From NCBI GenBank assembly GCA_008000375.1, contig SMOI01000309.1:1-32125 (forward strand): 32,125 nt of DNA, given 5' to 3'. This DNA is from Poteriospumella lacustris. Lineage: Eukaryota > Sar > Chrysophyceae > Chromulinales > Dinobryaceae. The notes beneath the pieces were generated by a model. It searched no databases and was not told where the DNA came from. It was given only the letters and a program-made list of their open reading frames with translations. Of the stretch, positions 7,761 to 17,112 are shown piece by piece. Within the stretch, counting starts at the first letter, position 1, and each line of letters begins with the position of its first letter. A program made the position numbers and the translations under genes.

Positions 7761-10444
7761 TCAGAAGCGCGTGTGCGTGTCGTGCTGGTGCACGACCTGC
7801 CACTGCTCCGCCGCGTGGCGGTCCGTCGGTCGGTTCGCCGCCTGTGCCTGTGACACGTGCGGCGCCGCGTGTGTCGCGGGGGGCGGCGCGCCGTGGTACG
7901 GCGCGTACTGCCGCCCTGCGTCTGCGACGAGCGGCGCCCTGTTGCTGCAGCTGCTGCGCCTGCTGCGGCGGCGGCACGAACGACGACGCCGGGCCGGCGG
8001 CGGCGCGGCGTGTCGCGTGGGCGGCGCGGCGTGTCGCGCGGCGGGGGCGGCGGGGTCCTCGTCGGGGACGTCGATGCGCGCCGACCGCGTGCGGCGCTGC
8101 TGCGTCAGCGGATTCATGAACATCGGCGAGCCGCCCGCGCGCGACGGGGCTGTGGCCGCTGCTGCTGCTGCCGCGGCCGCGGCTCGTGCGCCGCGCCGGC
8201 GGTCACCCCGCCGCCGCCGCCGCCGCCGAGGACGACGCCCTCGGCGCCGTAGGCGACGACGGCGTCCGCGGGCACCGGCGGCTCGGCGGCGGCGGGGCCC
8301 TGGGCGATGCGGCGCAGCTCGTTCTGGCCGTTGAAGTAGAAGGAGCCGTGCGGCGACTGGTCGGCCGTCAGGTACCAGTCGCGGTACGCCGCCTCGTCGG
8401 CGTCGACGAAGTCGTTGCGCTGCAGCGCGCGCTTGTCGGTCATCGTGCGCAGGTCGTAGCGGTAGCAGACGTAGAGGCAGGCGCCGAGGCACAGGCCCAG
8501 CGCCAGGACGCCGCCGATCACGACGCCGGAGATGTTCGCCGCGGTCCAGACGCCGTCGCCGCCGTCGTCGCGCGCCGGCGTCGTCGGCGTCACGGGCACC
8601 GCGACGATCGTCGCGTTCGTCGTGACGGACGCCACCGTCACGTTCACCAGCGTCGAGACGTTGTTCTGCAGCGCCAGCGCCACGAGCGTCGCGGTGAAGC
8701 TGCCCGACGCCGTCGCGTTCGTCAGCGTCGCCACCAGCGACGAGGCCGCCGCCTCCGGCGACGCGTAGCCCAACGCGTCGTACGAGGCGACGACGACGGA
8801 GAACGGCACGACGCACGACGCGGCGCCGCTCTGCAGCCGCCGCCGGTCGCCCTCGGCGCCTCGGCGACGCGCTCGTACGAGAGGATGAGGTCGAGGACCA
8901 CGTCGCGCTGCGGCGCGCGGCGCTCGACGGCGGCGCGGCGGCTGCGGCGGTGGCGGCGGAGGCGGAGGCGGTGCTGGGCGCGGCGGAGGGCGCGCGCGTC
9001 GGGGCGGCGGTGGGCGCGTCGAGGGCGGCGGAGACGACGGTGGTGCCGTCGGCGAGGCCGAGCGTCGCGTCGACGGCGGCGCGAAGACCTTCGCGTTGAG
9101 CGCGTCGGCGTTGAACGCGGCGGCCGACACGCCGCTGACGGGCGACGAGCCCGCGATGGTCACCACCACCGGCTGCGCCGTCGGATACGGCGTCGCGTTC
9201 GGCGGCAGCGTCGCCGTCGGGGCGCGCGTCGGGACACGCGACGGAGACCGCGACGGGGCCCGCGTCGATGGCGCCGGCGACGGCGGCGCAGAGGGCGACG
9301 CGGACGGCGACGCGGTGGGCGACGCAGTCGGCTCGGCGGTGGGCTCGGCGGTGGGCTCGGCGGTGGGCTCCGCCGTTGGCTCTTCGGTCGGCTGCTCAGT
9401 GGGCGCGGCGGTGGGCGCTACGGTGGGCGCGGCGGTGGGCGCGGCGGACGGGGCGACGGTGGGGGCCGCCGACGGCACCGCCGAGGGCGACGCAGACGGC
9501 GACGCGGTGGGCTCAACGGAGGGTTCCTCGGTGGGCGCGAAGGTCGGCGCCGTGGTGGGGGCCGCTGAGGGCGACGCGGACGGCGCCGCTGTGGGCTCCT
9601 CGGTGGGCTCGACGGTGGGCGCGAAGGTCGGTGCCACTGAGGGCGACGCGGAGGGCGACGCGGAGGGCGACGCGGAGGGCGCCGCTGTGGGCTCAACGGT
9701 GGGCTCCTCTGTGGGCGCGAAGGTCGGCGCCGCGGTGGGGATGGCAGACGGGGCGACGGTGGGGACCGCCGATGGCGACACAGACGGCGACACTGAGGGC
9801 GATGCCGACGGCGACGCAGACGGCACCGCGGAGGGCGACGCAGTGGGCTCAACGGTGGGCTCGACGGTGGGCTCGACGGTGGGCTCAGCGGTGGGCGCGA
9901 CGGTCGGCGTCGCGGTGGGGATGGCGGACGGCGGCTCGGTGAAGAGATCGCTCGGCGAGGTGGGCGACCGCGTCGGCGCGACGGAGAACTGGTCGTCGGC
10001 GGTGGGCGCCGCGGTGGGCGCGACGGAGAACTGGTCGTCGGTGGTGGGCGCCGCCGTGGGCGCCACGACGCTCAGCGCGCTGAAGCCACCGAAGCCCAGC
10101 TCCGACAGAGGCGACCGTGGCGCACGGCGACCGCGCCGCAGGCCGTGGAACTGCTCGGGGCGCTCCGCTTTGCGAACTACACAGCGACGAGGAGGTGAGC
10201 GACGGGGCGGCGGCGCAGGGCGGCGGGCGGGCGCACTCACTCTGAACGGTGTCCGTGGTCTCTATGCGGACGTCTTCGAAGATATTGTCTGTGTTCCACG
10301 GCATAGTCAGCGTCAACGGCTGCAGAGGAGCGGCGGGGACGCGGCGGTCAACGTACCGGCCAGGCCCAGCGAGTCAGCGCTCGCATCGCCGAAGAAAATG
10401 CAGCTGAGGACCAGGCCGATGAGCAAATGAATGTAGACTTTCAT
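7761..10444 (-). CDS. Type I membrane protein with Pro-Thr/Ser repeat ectodomain (frame-broken)
   Basis: Predicted cell-surface or wall-associated protein. Exon 1 (10444-10357) encodes a signal peptide, MKVYIHLLIGLVLSCIFFG then DASA. Exon 2 is 10288-10241, choosing the ACAG acceptor because the nearer CAG breaks the frame, and exon 3 runs from 10176. Next come an Arg-rich stretch, two 'DDQFSVAPT' units and some 280 residues of APT/EPT/SPS repeats. A folded domain follows, starting near 'AAFNADALNAKVFA' and including 'PFSVVVASYDALGYASPE'. One transmembrane helix (ISGVVIGGVLALGLCLGACL) precedes a cytosolic tail with 'YRDWYLTADQSPHGSFYF'. The best reading changes frame near 9080, 8910, 8835, 8200, 7985 and 7930; most fit a single missing base in GC-rich DNA. 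The C-terminus then ends 'VVHQHDTHTRF' at 7761. Without the later shifts the frame would stop at 8114. PT-repeat ectodomains of this kind are common in stramenopiles. Confidence 0.7.
9180..10070 (-). repeat. Degenerate Pro-Thr/Ser tandem repeat (coding)
   Basis: About 890 bp of 12-base units encoding APTxxPT and SPSASPS variants on the minus strand. Units vary between APTVAPTAAPT, EPTVEPT, SPSASPSA and EEPT classes. Such repeats form extended, potentially O-glycosylated stalks. Copy number is likely polymorphic. Confidence 0.9.
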
Positions 10445-11106
10445 GGGCACATCCACAGCGAGGAAAACGTGGGCTAACGGCTGTGGGTCACGACGGGGCC
10501 ACTTCAAATCAAAAAAGCGGGAAAACTGCGAAGCCCGCTGAGTGTCCGTGCTGAACGCGCCCTGGACCGTTGATGCGGCGGGGAGCGAGGCGTCTGTCAC
10601 ACGGTGGTGTGCAATCGAAAGTGAATTGGGGTCAGGGCCCCACGTTGGACGTTGGAACGGCGCGAAGGACGTTCGAAGGCCCCGACGACGACCAAAGCGA
10701 CCGCGACGAGGACGCGACGACGACGGCGACTGCCGCCCAACCGCCACGGCGGCGCAGGGGGCGTTTCCGCGGGGGGTCCCTGCGGACGCAGACCCCCAGC
10801 CGTGCCGTCTGTCGGTCCCGCGTCTGTTCCAGTTCGTCTGACCCCAGAACCCAGAGCCCAGAGCTTCCCAAAGAAACCCAAGCACACAGAGGTGTTCTGG
10901 GTAGGTCTGGGGTCGCTGCCACTTGGCGACGACGGTCGCGTTCGTCGTCGTCGAACATTCCAAAAGAAACGAGCCCTGCGAACACAGTACATGGTACACG
11001 CGGCCATTGGCGATTCCCAGCTTGAAAGAGGTTGCCTACAAGCTGAGCTGCGGCGTGCACACGTTGGAGAAGACAGAAACGATTTAACCTGAACGAGACG
11101 ACGAAG
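10445..11106. promoter_or_regulatory. Divergent intergenic region
   Basis: This 662-bp gap separates the start codons of the repeat-ectodomain gene (minus) and the SIL1-like gene (plus), so both promoters must lie here. I see no clear TATA box. Long frames crossing it on the minus strand are Arg-rich and are not called. Confidence 0.5.
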
Positions 11107-13162
11107 ATGACGCGCCACGTTCGATGGGCGTTGACGATGCTGGCCCTGTGGCTCATCGTGATGATCTCCCTGATGCAGCCCATCGGGGCAACGAAGCACA
11201 ATAGCAATAACGCCGTCGTTGCGACCGCGCCGCCCAACGAGGCGGAGCGGCTGCAGCGCCAGCACGAGCAGCGCATCCGCGACTCGATTCTCGAGGTACG
11301 TGCGTCGTCCACGCGCTGTCTCCTCCGCCTCGCAGCTTACACTTCGCCGCTCTGATTGTAGCTCGGTGAAGCCGACCACGTCGACCCGTCGCTGTCGCCG
11401 GAGCAGCGCAAACTGGACACGATCCAGCGCTCGCTGCTGCGCCTGCCCGCCGAGGAGCTCTCGTACCTGCCGCTGGAACTCCGCGCGGACCACCGCGTCC
11501 TTGAGAACACGCCCGAGGCTGCGCTGCTGGTGGAGGCGTGGACGAGGCGCCAGCAGACGCTGCAGGAGGCGCTGAAGGCGATGGTGAAGCCGGCGGAGGC
11601 GATGTCGCAGCTGATGGCCGCGCTGCAGCGCGACGTGCCCGCCTTCGCCCAGCTGCACCACCGCACGGCGGACCGCGACGCCAGCGACGAGTACGGGCAG
11701 AAATGGGCGGCGATCGCGCAGCAGTTCGCGTCGCTGGAGGACCTCGTCGCGGACCTCGACAACGCGCGCGACCTGCACACGCTGGGCCTGTGGCCGCCGC
11801 TGCTCGCGCTGCTGCATCGCTCGCAGCCGCCACCGGTCCGCAGCCAGGCCGCCTGGGTCGTGGGGTCGGCCGTGCAGGGTGTCTTCGCGTACAGCCAGCG
11901 GCAGACGCAGGCGCCGACGCAGCGGGCGCCGACGGGCGGCGCGGCGCAGCTGCTCGTGGCGGAGGACGAGGCGCTCGAGGAGTCGCACCGCTGGCTGCTC
12001 GAGGACTTCGTCCTGACGCTGCAGCGCGACGCTGCGGAGGGCGACGCCGCCGGACCGCAGCGCACGAACGTGACGGTGAGCGGCCTGTCGCTGCTCGTGG
12101 AGCTGCTCGCGGACCACGCGGCGCGGCCCGCCACCTTCGCCGCCGACGGGGCGAAGAAGGCGCTCTACGCGCTGGCGGCCTCGCTGCGCGGCTCCTTCGA
12201 GGTGCAGGTCGCGCTGGCCGAGCTGCTACAGCAGGCGCCGCCCGCGTCGCCCGCCGCCGCCCTCGTCGACGCGCTCTTCGGCCTCGCGACCGCCGCCGAC
12301 GACGACGACGTCGCCGCCGTCAGCGTCGACGGCGCCGCGGCCGTCACCGCGCACGAGGCGCTCGCCGAGCGCCGCGTCGTGGCCGCCGAGACGCAGCGTC
12401 GCGTATGGGCGCTGGGCGCCGACCTCGCGACGGAGCTGCGCGTCGTGGTCGACGAGCTGCGGCGGCTGCAGAGCGCCGCCGACGAGGCGCAGGCCGCGCT
12501 CGTCGCGTTCCTCGTCGACGAGCAGCTCAACGCCACCGGCGGCGCCGCGCTCTGGACCGCGGCGCAGCGCGACGCCGTGCAGCAGCTGCAGCAGACGCTC
12601 GCGCAGCGCCGCCACGACGCGGCGCAGGCGCTGGCCGCCGTCCGCGCGACGCCGTTCGCCTTCGCTCGCGTCTTCCTCGCGCCGCGCCGCTTCCTCCCGC
12701 CGCCCTCGACGCGCTGCGCCGCGTGACGCTGCAGCAGACGGCGACGCTGGCGACCCTCGCGGCGCGCGACGAGGCGCCCAGCGGCCGCGCGCGGCGGCGC
12801 TGCGCCGCGTGTACCTCGCGCGGCGCCGGCTGCAGCGCGACGCGCTGCGCTTCGTCGCGGCGGAGCTGCAGCTGGCGCAGCAGACGACGCAGGTCGACGC
12901 GGCGCTGTGGACGCTCTGGGCGCAGCGCGATGCGGTCGACGGCGACGTCGCGCGCGGCGTCGACGCGCTGGCGGCGCAGCTGCGCGTCTGGCGCGACGCC
13001 GAGACGGCGCAGCGGTCGCAGGCGCGACGCCGCGCGCTGGGCGACGCCGCCGACGATGACGACGCCGCTGACGCCGACGACGACGTCGACGTGGTCGGCG
13101 GCGTCGACGAGGACCTCGTCGCGCTGGTCGACGCGGTCGCGGCGCTCGCCGAGTCGCCGTGA
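11107..13162 (+). CDS. SIL1: SIL1/Fes1-type Hsp70 nucleotide-exchange factor, ER-targeted (frame-broken 3' end)
   Basis: Predicted exchange factor for the ER Hsp70 BiP. Exon 1 is 11107-11295 and exon 2 starts at 11362 (66-bp GT-AG intron, phase 0). The N-terminus has a signal sequence (MLALWLIVMISLMQPIG), which argues for the ER SIL1 branch over cytosolic Fes1/HSPBP1. The family core is around residues 185-225: 'LEDLVADLDNARDLHTLG', then 'VRSQAAWVVGSAVQGV', matching the armadillo-like 'DLDNAxDxxxxGG' and 'RxxAAWVxGTAVQN' pattern. A long Ala/Gln-rich helical region follows. The first frame stops at 12726, but coding continues in a second frame ('LDALRRVTLQQTATLATL') and, from about 12800, a third ('RRVYLARRRLQRDALRFVAA') to the TGA at 13160-13162. 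Each switch fits one missing base. Full length would be about 660 residues, longer than animal SIL1 (about 460). Confidence 0.75.
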
Positions 13163-13497
13163 GCCGCCGGTGGCGCCGTCTGCGGGCGCTGCGCTGTAAA
13201 CGGTTAACTGTATTCGCGTTAGACAGGGGCGCTGTGTGTGCCAACGGGTAGGGCGGTGTGTGCCCTAAGCGACCCTGCGGAGCAAGAACAGTGGAAAGGA
13301 GAGCGTGCGAAACAGCGAAGCGGCGGCGGTGGGCAGCAGAGGTTGGACTGACGCAGAGTCTGGGGTGGGTATTTGGGTTTAGGTACAGTCGTCGTCGTCG
13401 TGTACGGCTCTCGTCGGCGGCGGCGGCGGCGTCGCGGTGGGCGGCGAGTCGAAGGAGACGGCGCCGCGTCTGTCACCAGAAGCACAACAGATTCACC
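13163..13497. other. Short intergenic spacer
   Basis: 335 bp between the SIL1-like stop and the next start codon, both on the plus strand. It must contain the SIL1 3' UTR and the downstream promoter. No RNA gene or repeat of note is seen. Confidence 0.45.
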
Positions 13498-14081
13498 ATG
13501 AGGCTACGCTGCGAGAAGTGGCCAGCATGGTCGAGGCTGTGGTCGCTGTGGGCGCTGTGGGCGCTGTGGGCGCTGTGGGCGCTGCTCGCATCGTCGGCGG
13601 CAGCGGCGCACCGCGGGGCGTCGCGGTCGCCGATGGCACTGGACGGACTGCGCAGTGCATCAGACCCGGCGGGATCGAGGGCTGACACGGCTGTCGCTGC
13701 AGACGGCGAAAGTGGCAGTGCCGCCCCGGCGCCGGTCGCTGTCGACGCCGGCGCCGCAGCATCGCCGTCCGCGCGCCCTTCGGAGAGCCACTTCGTCGCC
13801 CGATTCGCTGCGACACAGGCGGCGGTGAACCGCGTGCTCCTCGGCCGAGACCTGCGTCTGCCGCTCAACGAAAGCGACGCGGCCGCGGACGCCGAGCGGC
13901 AGCTGTCGGCGGCCGCGTGGCACCGCCGCGTCCTCTTCGTGCGCTTCGCGCCGGTGTCGCTCGTGGCGATCGTGGAGCCCGCGCGGCGGTCGTCGGGGGC
14001 GACTGCACTGCCGCAGCGCAGCCGCAGCGCCGCCTCGTCGAGCCTCGTTCCGCCGCGTCGACGCCGCCGAACGGTCGCCGC

Positions 14082-14117
<36 letters not shown>

Positions 14118-15212
14118 CGACGGTGTCGTGCGCTGGCCGCGCGGGCTGCTCGTGGCCGTCGGGCAGCCGTTCGTCGTCAGCGAAGCAGCGCGCGCCGTGC
14201 GGCGACGGTTGGCGCTGCGTCCGGCCGCCGCCGCCGACGGCGACGCGACGTCGTCGTCGTCGTCGGCGCGTCGCGGCGCAGTCGCCGACGCGCTGCACAG
14301 CGACTCGCTGCGCGTCCTCGGCGCCGCCGCCGCCGACGACGATGACAACGACGCCACCGACGACGCCGCGTCTCGGCGACGAGACGCCGCGCGCCGGTGG
14401 CGCGCTGCTGCTGAACGCGCTGTGCGTCGATGCGTCGCCGGCGCCGTGGCCGCGGCTCGGCGCCGCCGCCGCGGTCGAGGCGCCCGGCGCGCTGCTGCGC
14501 TCGACGCGGACGCCGCGTTGGGCGTCGACGCGCCGCTGGCGCTGCAGTGGCTGCGCTCGCCGGTGGCGCGCGCTCTGCGGCGACAGCTGCCGTCGCTGTG
14601 GCGGCGCGCTGTGGCCGCGGCGACGGCGACGACGCGTGGCGCCTCGGCGACGCCGCCGCGGCGACGTCGATGTGGCTCGAGCAGGCGCCGCTGACACGCG
14701 AGGAGACGCCGGAGGAGCAGTGCGCGGCCGCTCTCGCGTGCGCGACGGAGCTGCTCGGCCGCTGTCTGACGCGGTCGTGGCCGTTTCTCTTCGCCGACGG
14801 CGACGGCGACGGCGACGCCGCGGCGCAGCGCTGGCAGCTGCGGCTGTTCGCCGTGCGGCCGTCCGCTGCGGGGGACGTGTCGCTGCGGTGCGCGCGCTTC
14901 GACGCCAGCGAAGTGCGAGCGCTCCTCAGCGCCGCCGCGGACACGAGCGGCGGCGCGTTCGAGTGGCAGAGCGACGCGCTGCGCGAGGCGCTGCGGCGGC
15001 GCTGGGACGCCCCCGACGGCGACGGCGACGGCGATGGCGATGGCGACAGCGACGCCCAGCGGTCGCTACGGGCGGTACACGAGCCGCAGCCGCACCCGCA
15101 GTCGCATGTGCAGCAGCGGCGCCCTCGGTGGCGGCGCGTCGCGGTGGCCGCGCCGCCGCCCCGCCCGCTGCCCAGCGACGCCGCCTCCCCCGCCGCCTCC
15201 TCCGCCTCGTAG
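13498..15212 (+). CDS. Unknown secretory-pathway protein with WAL-repeat signal peptide (frame-broken)
   Basis: I do not recognise the family. The ATG at 13498 opens a strong signal peptide in which a nine-base unit (gctgtgggc) is repeated, giving repeated Trp-Ala-Leu (residues 16-29), followed by 'LLASSAAAAHRG'. A mixed-composition region follows, for example 'HFVARFAATQAAVNRVLLG' and 'WHRRVLFVRFAPVSLVAIV'. Then come a poly-Asp run (codons at 14083-14116) and 'WPRGLLVAVGQPFVVSEAA'. The best reading then changes frame three times: near 14380 to 'GGALLLNALCVDASPAPWP', near 14500 to 'GVDAPLALQWLRSPVARAL', and near 14640 to 'TREETPEEQCAAALACATEL'. It ends at TAG 15210-15212. No GT-AG intron explains these changes. 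Full length would be about 570 residues. An ER-luminal or secreted role is inferred only from the signal peptide. Confidence 0.5.
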
Positions 15213-16572
15213 AAGCAGCCAGCGCCTCCGCAACGGCGCTGCGCCTTGTGCTCGGTCGGCGGTGGCGCGTCGTCTGAGGCGCCGCGGCGCCTGTAGATGC
15301 TGCCACTGTGCGCGGCCACGGTGCGGTCACGCGGTGCCCTCACAGCCTCGTGCCCTCCGTTGCACAGCAGCGCATCGTCCGGCGCATTGGCAGCGAAGCA
15401 GTTGATGGTCGCGATGCGATGGGAATTGGCGCTGCGACAAGCGAAGGCAGCGGCAGCAGCGGTGGCGGTGGCGGCGGGTCGTCCACCGTTCACCGTCGCT
15501 GGGTCAGCGCTGGACCCACTCGGCAGCACAGCACACTGCGTGGACTGCCAGCCCTCCATGCGATTGCTACCAGACCTACTATAGCAAGGCGAGGAACGAT
15601 ATGTGTGTGTGTGCACCGTGTGGCCTTGAGCGCTGTCCCCCCCCCGGCGTATTTGGTGACCGCCCACCCTCCGACCGGCGGTTTCGTCACATTTTCGCAC
15701 TTTGTTGTCCCTTCTCTGGTGTTTTACCCGGACAGAATGATTGCAATCGATTGTATATCATGTTTGACGTCGAATGCGGTGTGAAGGTCTGTTTTCTGAT
15801 GGATACAGCGGAAGTTCTGGCGGATCTACGACGCGAAAAAAGTTGGACACCGAAAATTTCGCTAGTTTTTCCATCGTAACTCGCGAGAATTCTCGTAGAA
15901 AAATGTAATTCCCATTGCAGCTGACTTGCCTATCCATAGCACGCATGTTCATATGTTTTTCTACCTTTTTCCATCTTAATTGATGGTTTTCTAACCGACG
16001 AACGGAAGTGAGGTCGCCGGACACGGTCGTCTTCTGCTCCGCATTTCAGGCTCACAGCTGCGTAATTCTCTGAGATATTTTGTCATCGCACGACGAAGGA
16101 ACATATTAAAACACTATGGCGGGCAGTTCGTATTGATTAACACTCAGTTGGCTCAATGTGAGGGCGAAAACGGGGTGAAAACGCGCCAAACTGGTGCGAC
16201 CCTCCGTCTTGTTTGCGTCGTCCCGTCAGACTGGGGCACATTTCACCGGAGCCGCACTCATCCAGCCCTTAAGTAAGCTCAAATAAAGCATAAACGGTCG
16301 AGGTAGCTCTGAAAGAGACCGAATTGGCGATGCACCACCGACTTTTCTCGGTGCGGCATCGGTACGAAAGGATCGGACCTAAACAGACCTAAACACTCGG
16401 TCGTCTGTGTTCGAGGTCGATGGTCAGTGAGAACGTCGTTTCTTTGCCAAACACCTGAGAGGGTGCCTAGAAGATATCTAGAGGGTGTATAGACAGCATG
16501 GACAATACTATTTCCGGTCTGGTACGTATTCAATGAAGACCAAAAGACAAAAAGAAAGAAGGGCAAAAGGTA
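15213..16572. other. Gene-free region, less GC-rich towards the tRNA
   Basis: 15213-15690 is GC-rich spacer. From about 15700 the base composition becomes clearly more balanced. A small hairpin (CACCGA-loop-TCGGTG) lies in the leader side of the tRNA region at about 16336-16353. Short frames on both strands have no recognisable features. I find no transposon open frame or terminal repeats. Confidence 0.5.
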
Positions 16573-16646
16573 TGGTCGATCGGGGGCTCGAACCCAGGAC
16601 CTTGGGTTTATTAGACCCATGCTCTAACCAACTGAGCTAAACGACC
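16573..16646 (-). tRNA. tRNA-Ile(AAU)
   Basis: The minus strand folds as a tRNA of 73 bases plus an A discriminator. It has acceptor GGTCGTT, D arm GCTC-AGTTGGTTA-GAGC, anticodon arm TGGGT-CTAATAA-ACCCA with anticodon AAT, variable AGGTC and T loop TTCGAGC. It has no intron and no encoded CCA. The overall sequence closely resembles eukaryotic tRNA-Ile(AAU). Two stem positions do not pair: 6-67 (U-U) and 50-64 (U-C). The gene may be active or slightly decayed. Confidence 0.88.
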
Positions 16647-17112
16647 GCTGATGGCGTCGACAGGCGCATGGTCAATAGAAAGGCGCTGTTTAAGGAGGGG
16701 TGACATGGGCGTCGACGGTCGACGACCGAGGCGAATCGATCGGAGACCGTTCACGGACGATGTGGATTGCTCGATGATTCCGTGTGCTTCGCTGGGAAGC
16801 GATTGGCGGCGGAGACGACATCGAATTGCATCGCTTCTGCGGTGGAGCGACAGACCTGCGGCGTGAAACTCAATTTTTATTTTTTGTTGCTGTGGACGGG
16901 CGACGCGGGCCCGAGAATCTCTGAATCTGGGCCATCCGCACTGGAGAGACTCGCGCTCATCCAGCTATCCGCAGAGGAGATCGGCCACAGACAGCTGCTC
17001 TGGTCGCCGCCTCTTCCACAACCGAACGGACGCCTCGACGCGCATCGGTAGCGTCGCCGACTGATCGTCCGACTCCTCGCTGACCACCGCTCGGACGGAG
17101 CCCGTCAGAACC
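16647..17112. other. Upstream region of the four-helix protein gene
   Basis: 466 bp between the tRNA and the ATG at 17113. It probably contains the promoter and 5' UTR. An AT-rich patch 'caatttttattttttgttg' at about 16870-16888 stands out from the surrounding GC-rich DNA. No gene is supported. Confidence 0.4.

Noticed and set aside
6736-7977. Minus-strand 413-codon frame
   Set aside because: Mostly simple-repeat spacer; only its first ~20 codons (PPPQQAQQLQQQGAA) belong to the tail of the repeat-ectodomain protein.
8186-9568. Long plus-strand frame opposite the Pro-Thr repeat gene
   Set aside because: Arg-rich antisense shadow of GC-rich repeat codons; the minus strand has a signal peptide, repeats and a transmembrane helix.
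10289-10356. Shorter intron 1 of the repeat-ectodomain gene using the nearer CAG acceptor
   Set aside because: It puts exon 2 in a frame that does not connect to the Pro-Thr repeats; the ACAG acceptor 32 bp further on gives the right phase.
9096-10430. Plus-strand 'VGSAVGSAVG' repeat frame
   Set aside because: Complement of the APT/EPT repeats; no start context or signal, while the minus-strand reading has a full domain order.
12693-12805. Short introns explaining the frame changes in the SIL1-like gene
   Set aside because: No GT-AG pair of plausible size fits, and protein-like sequence continues without a gap in each new frame.
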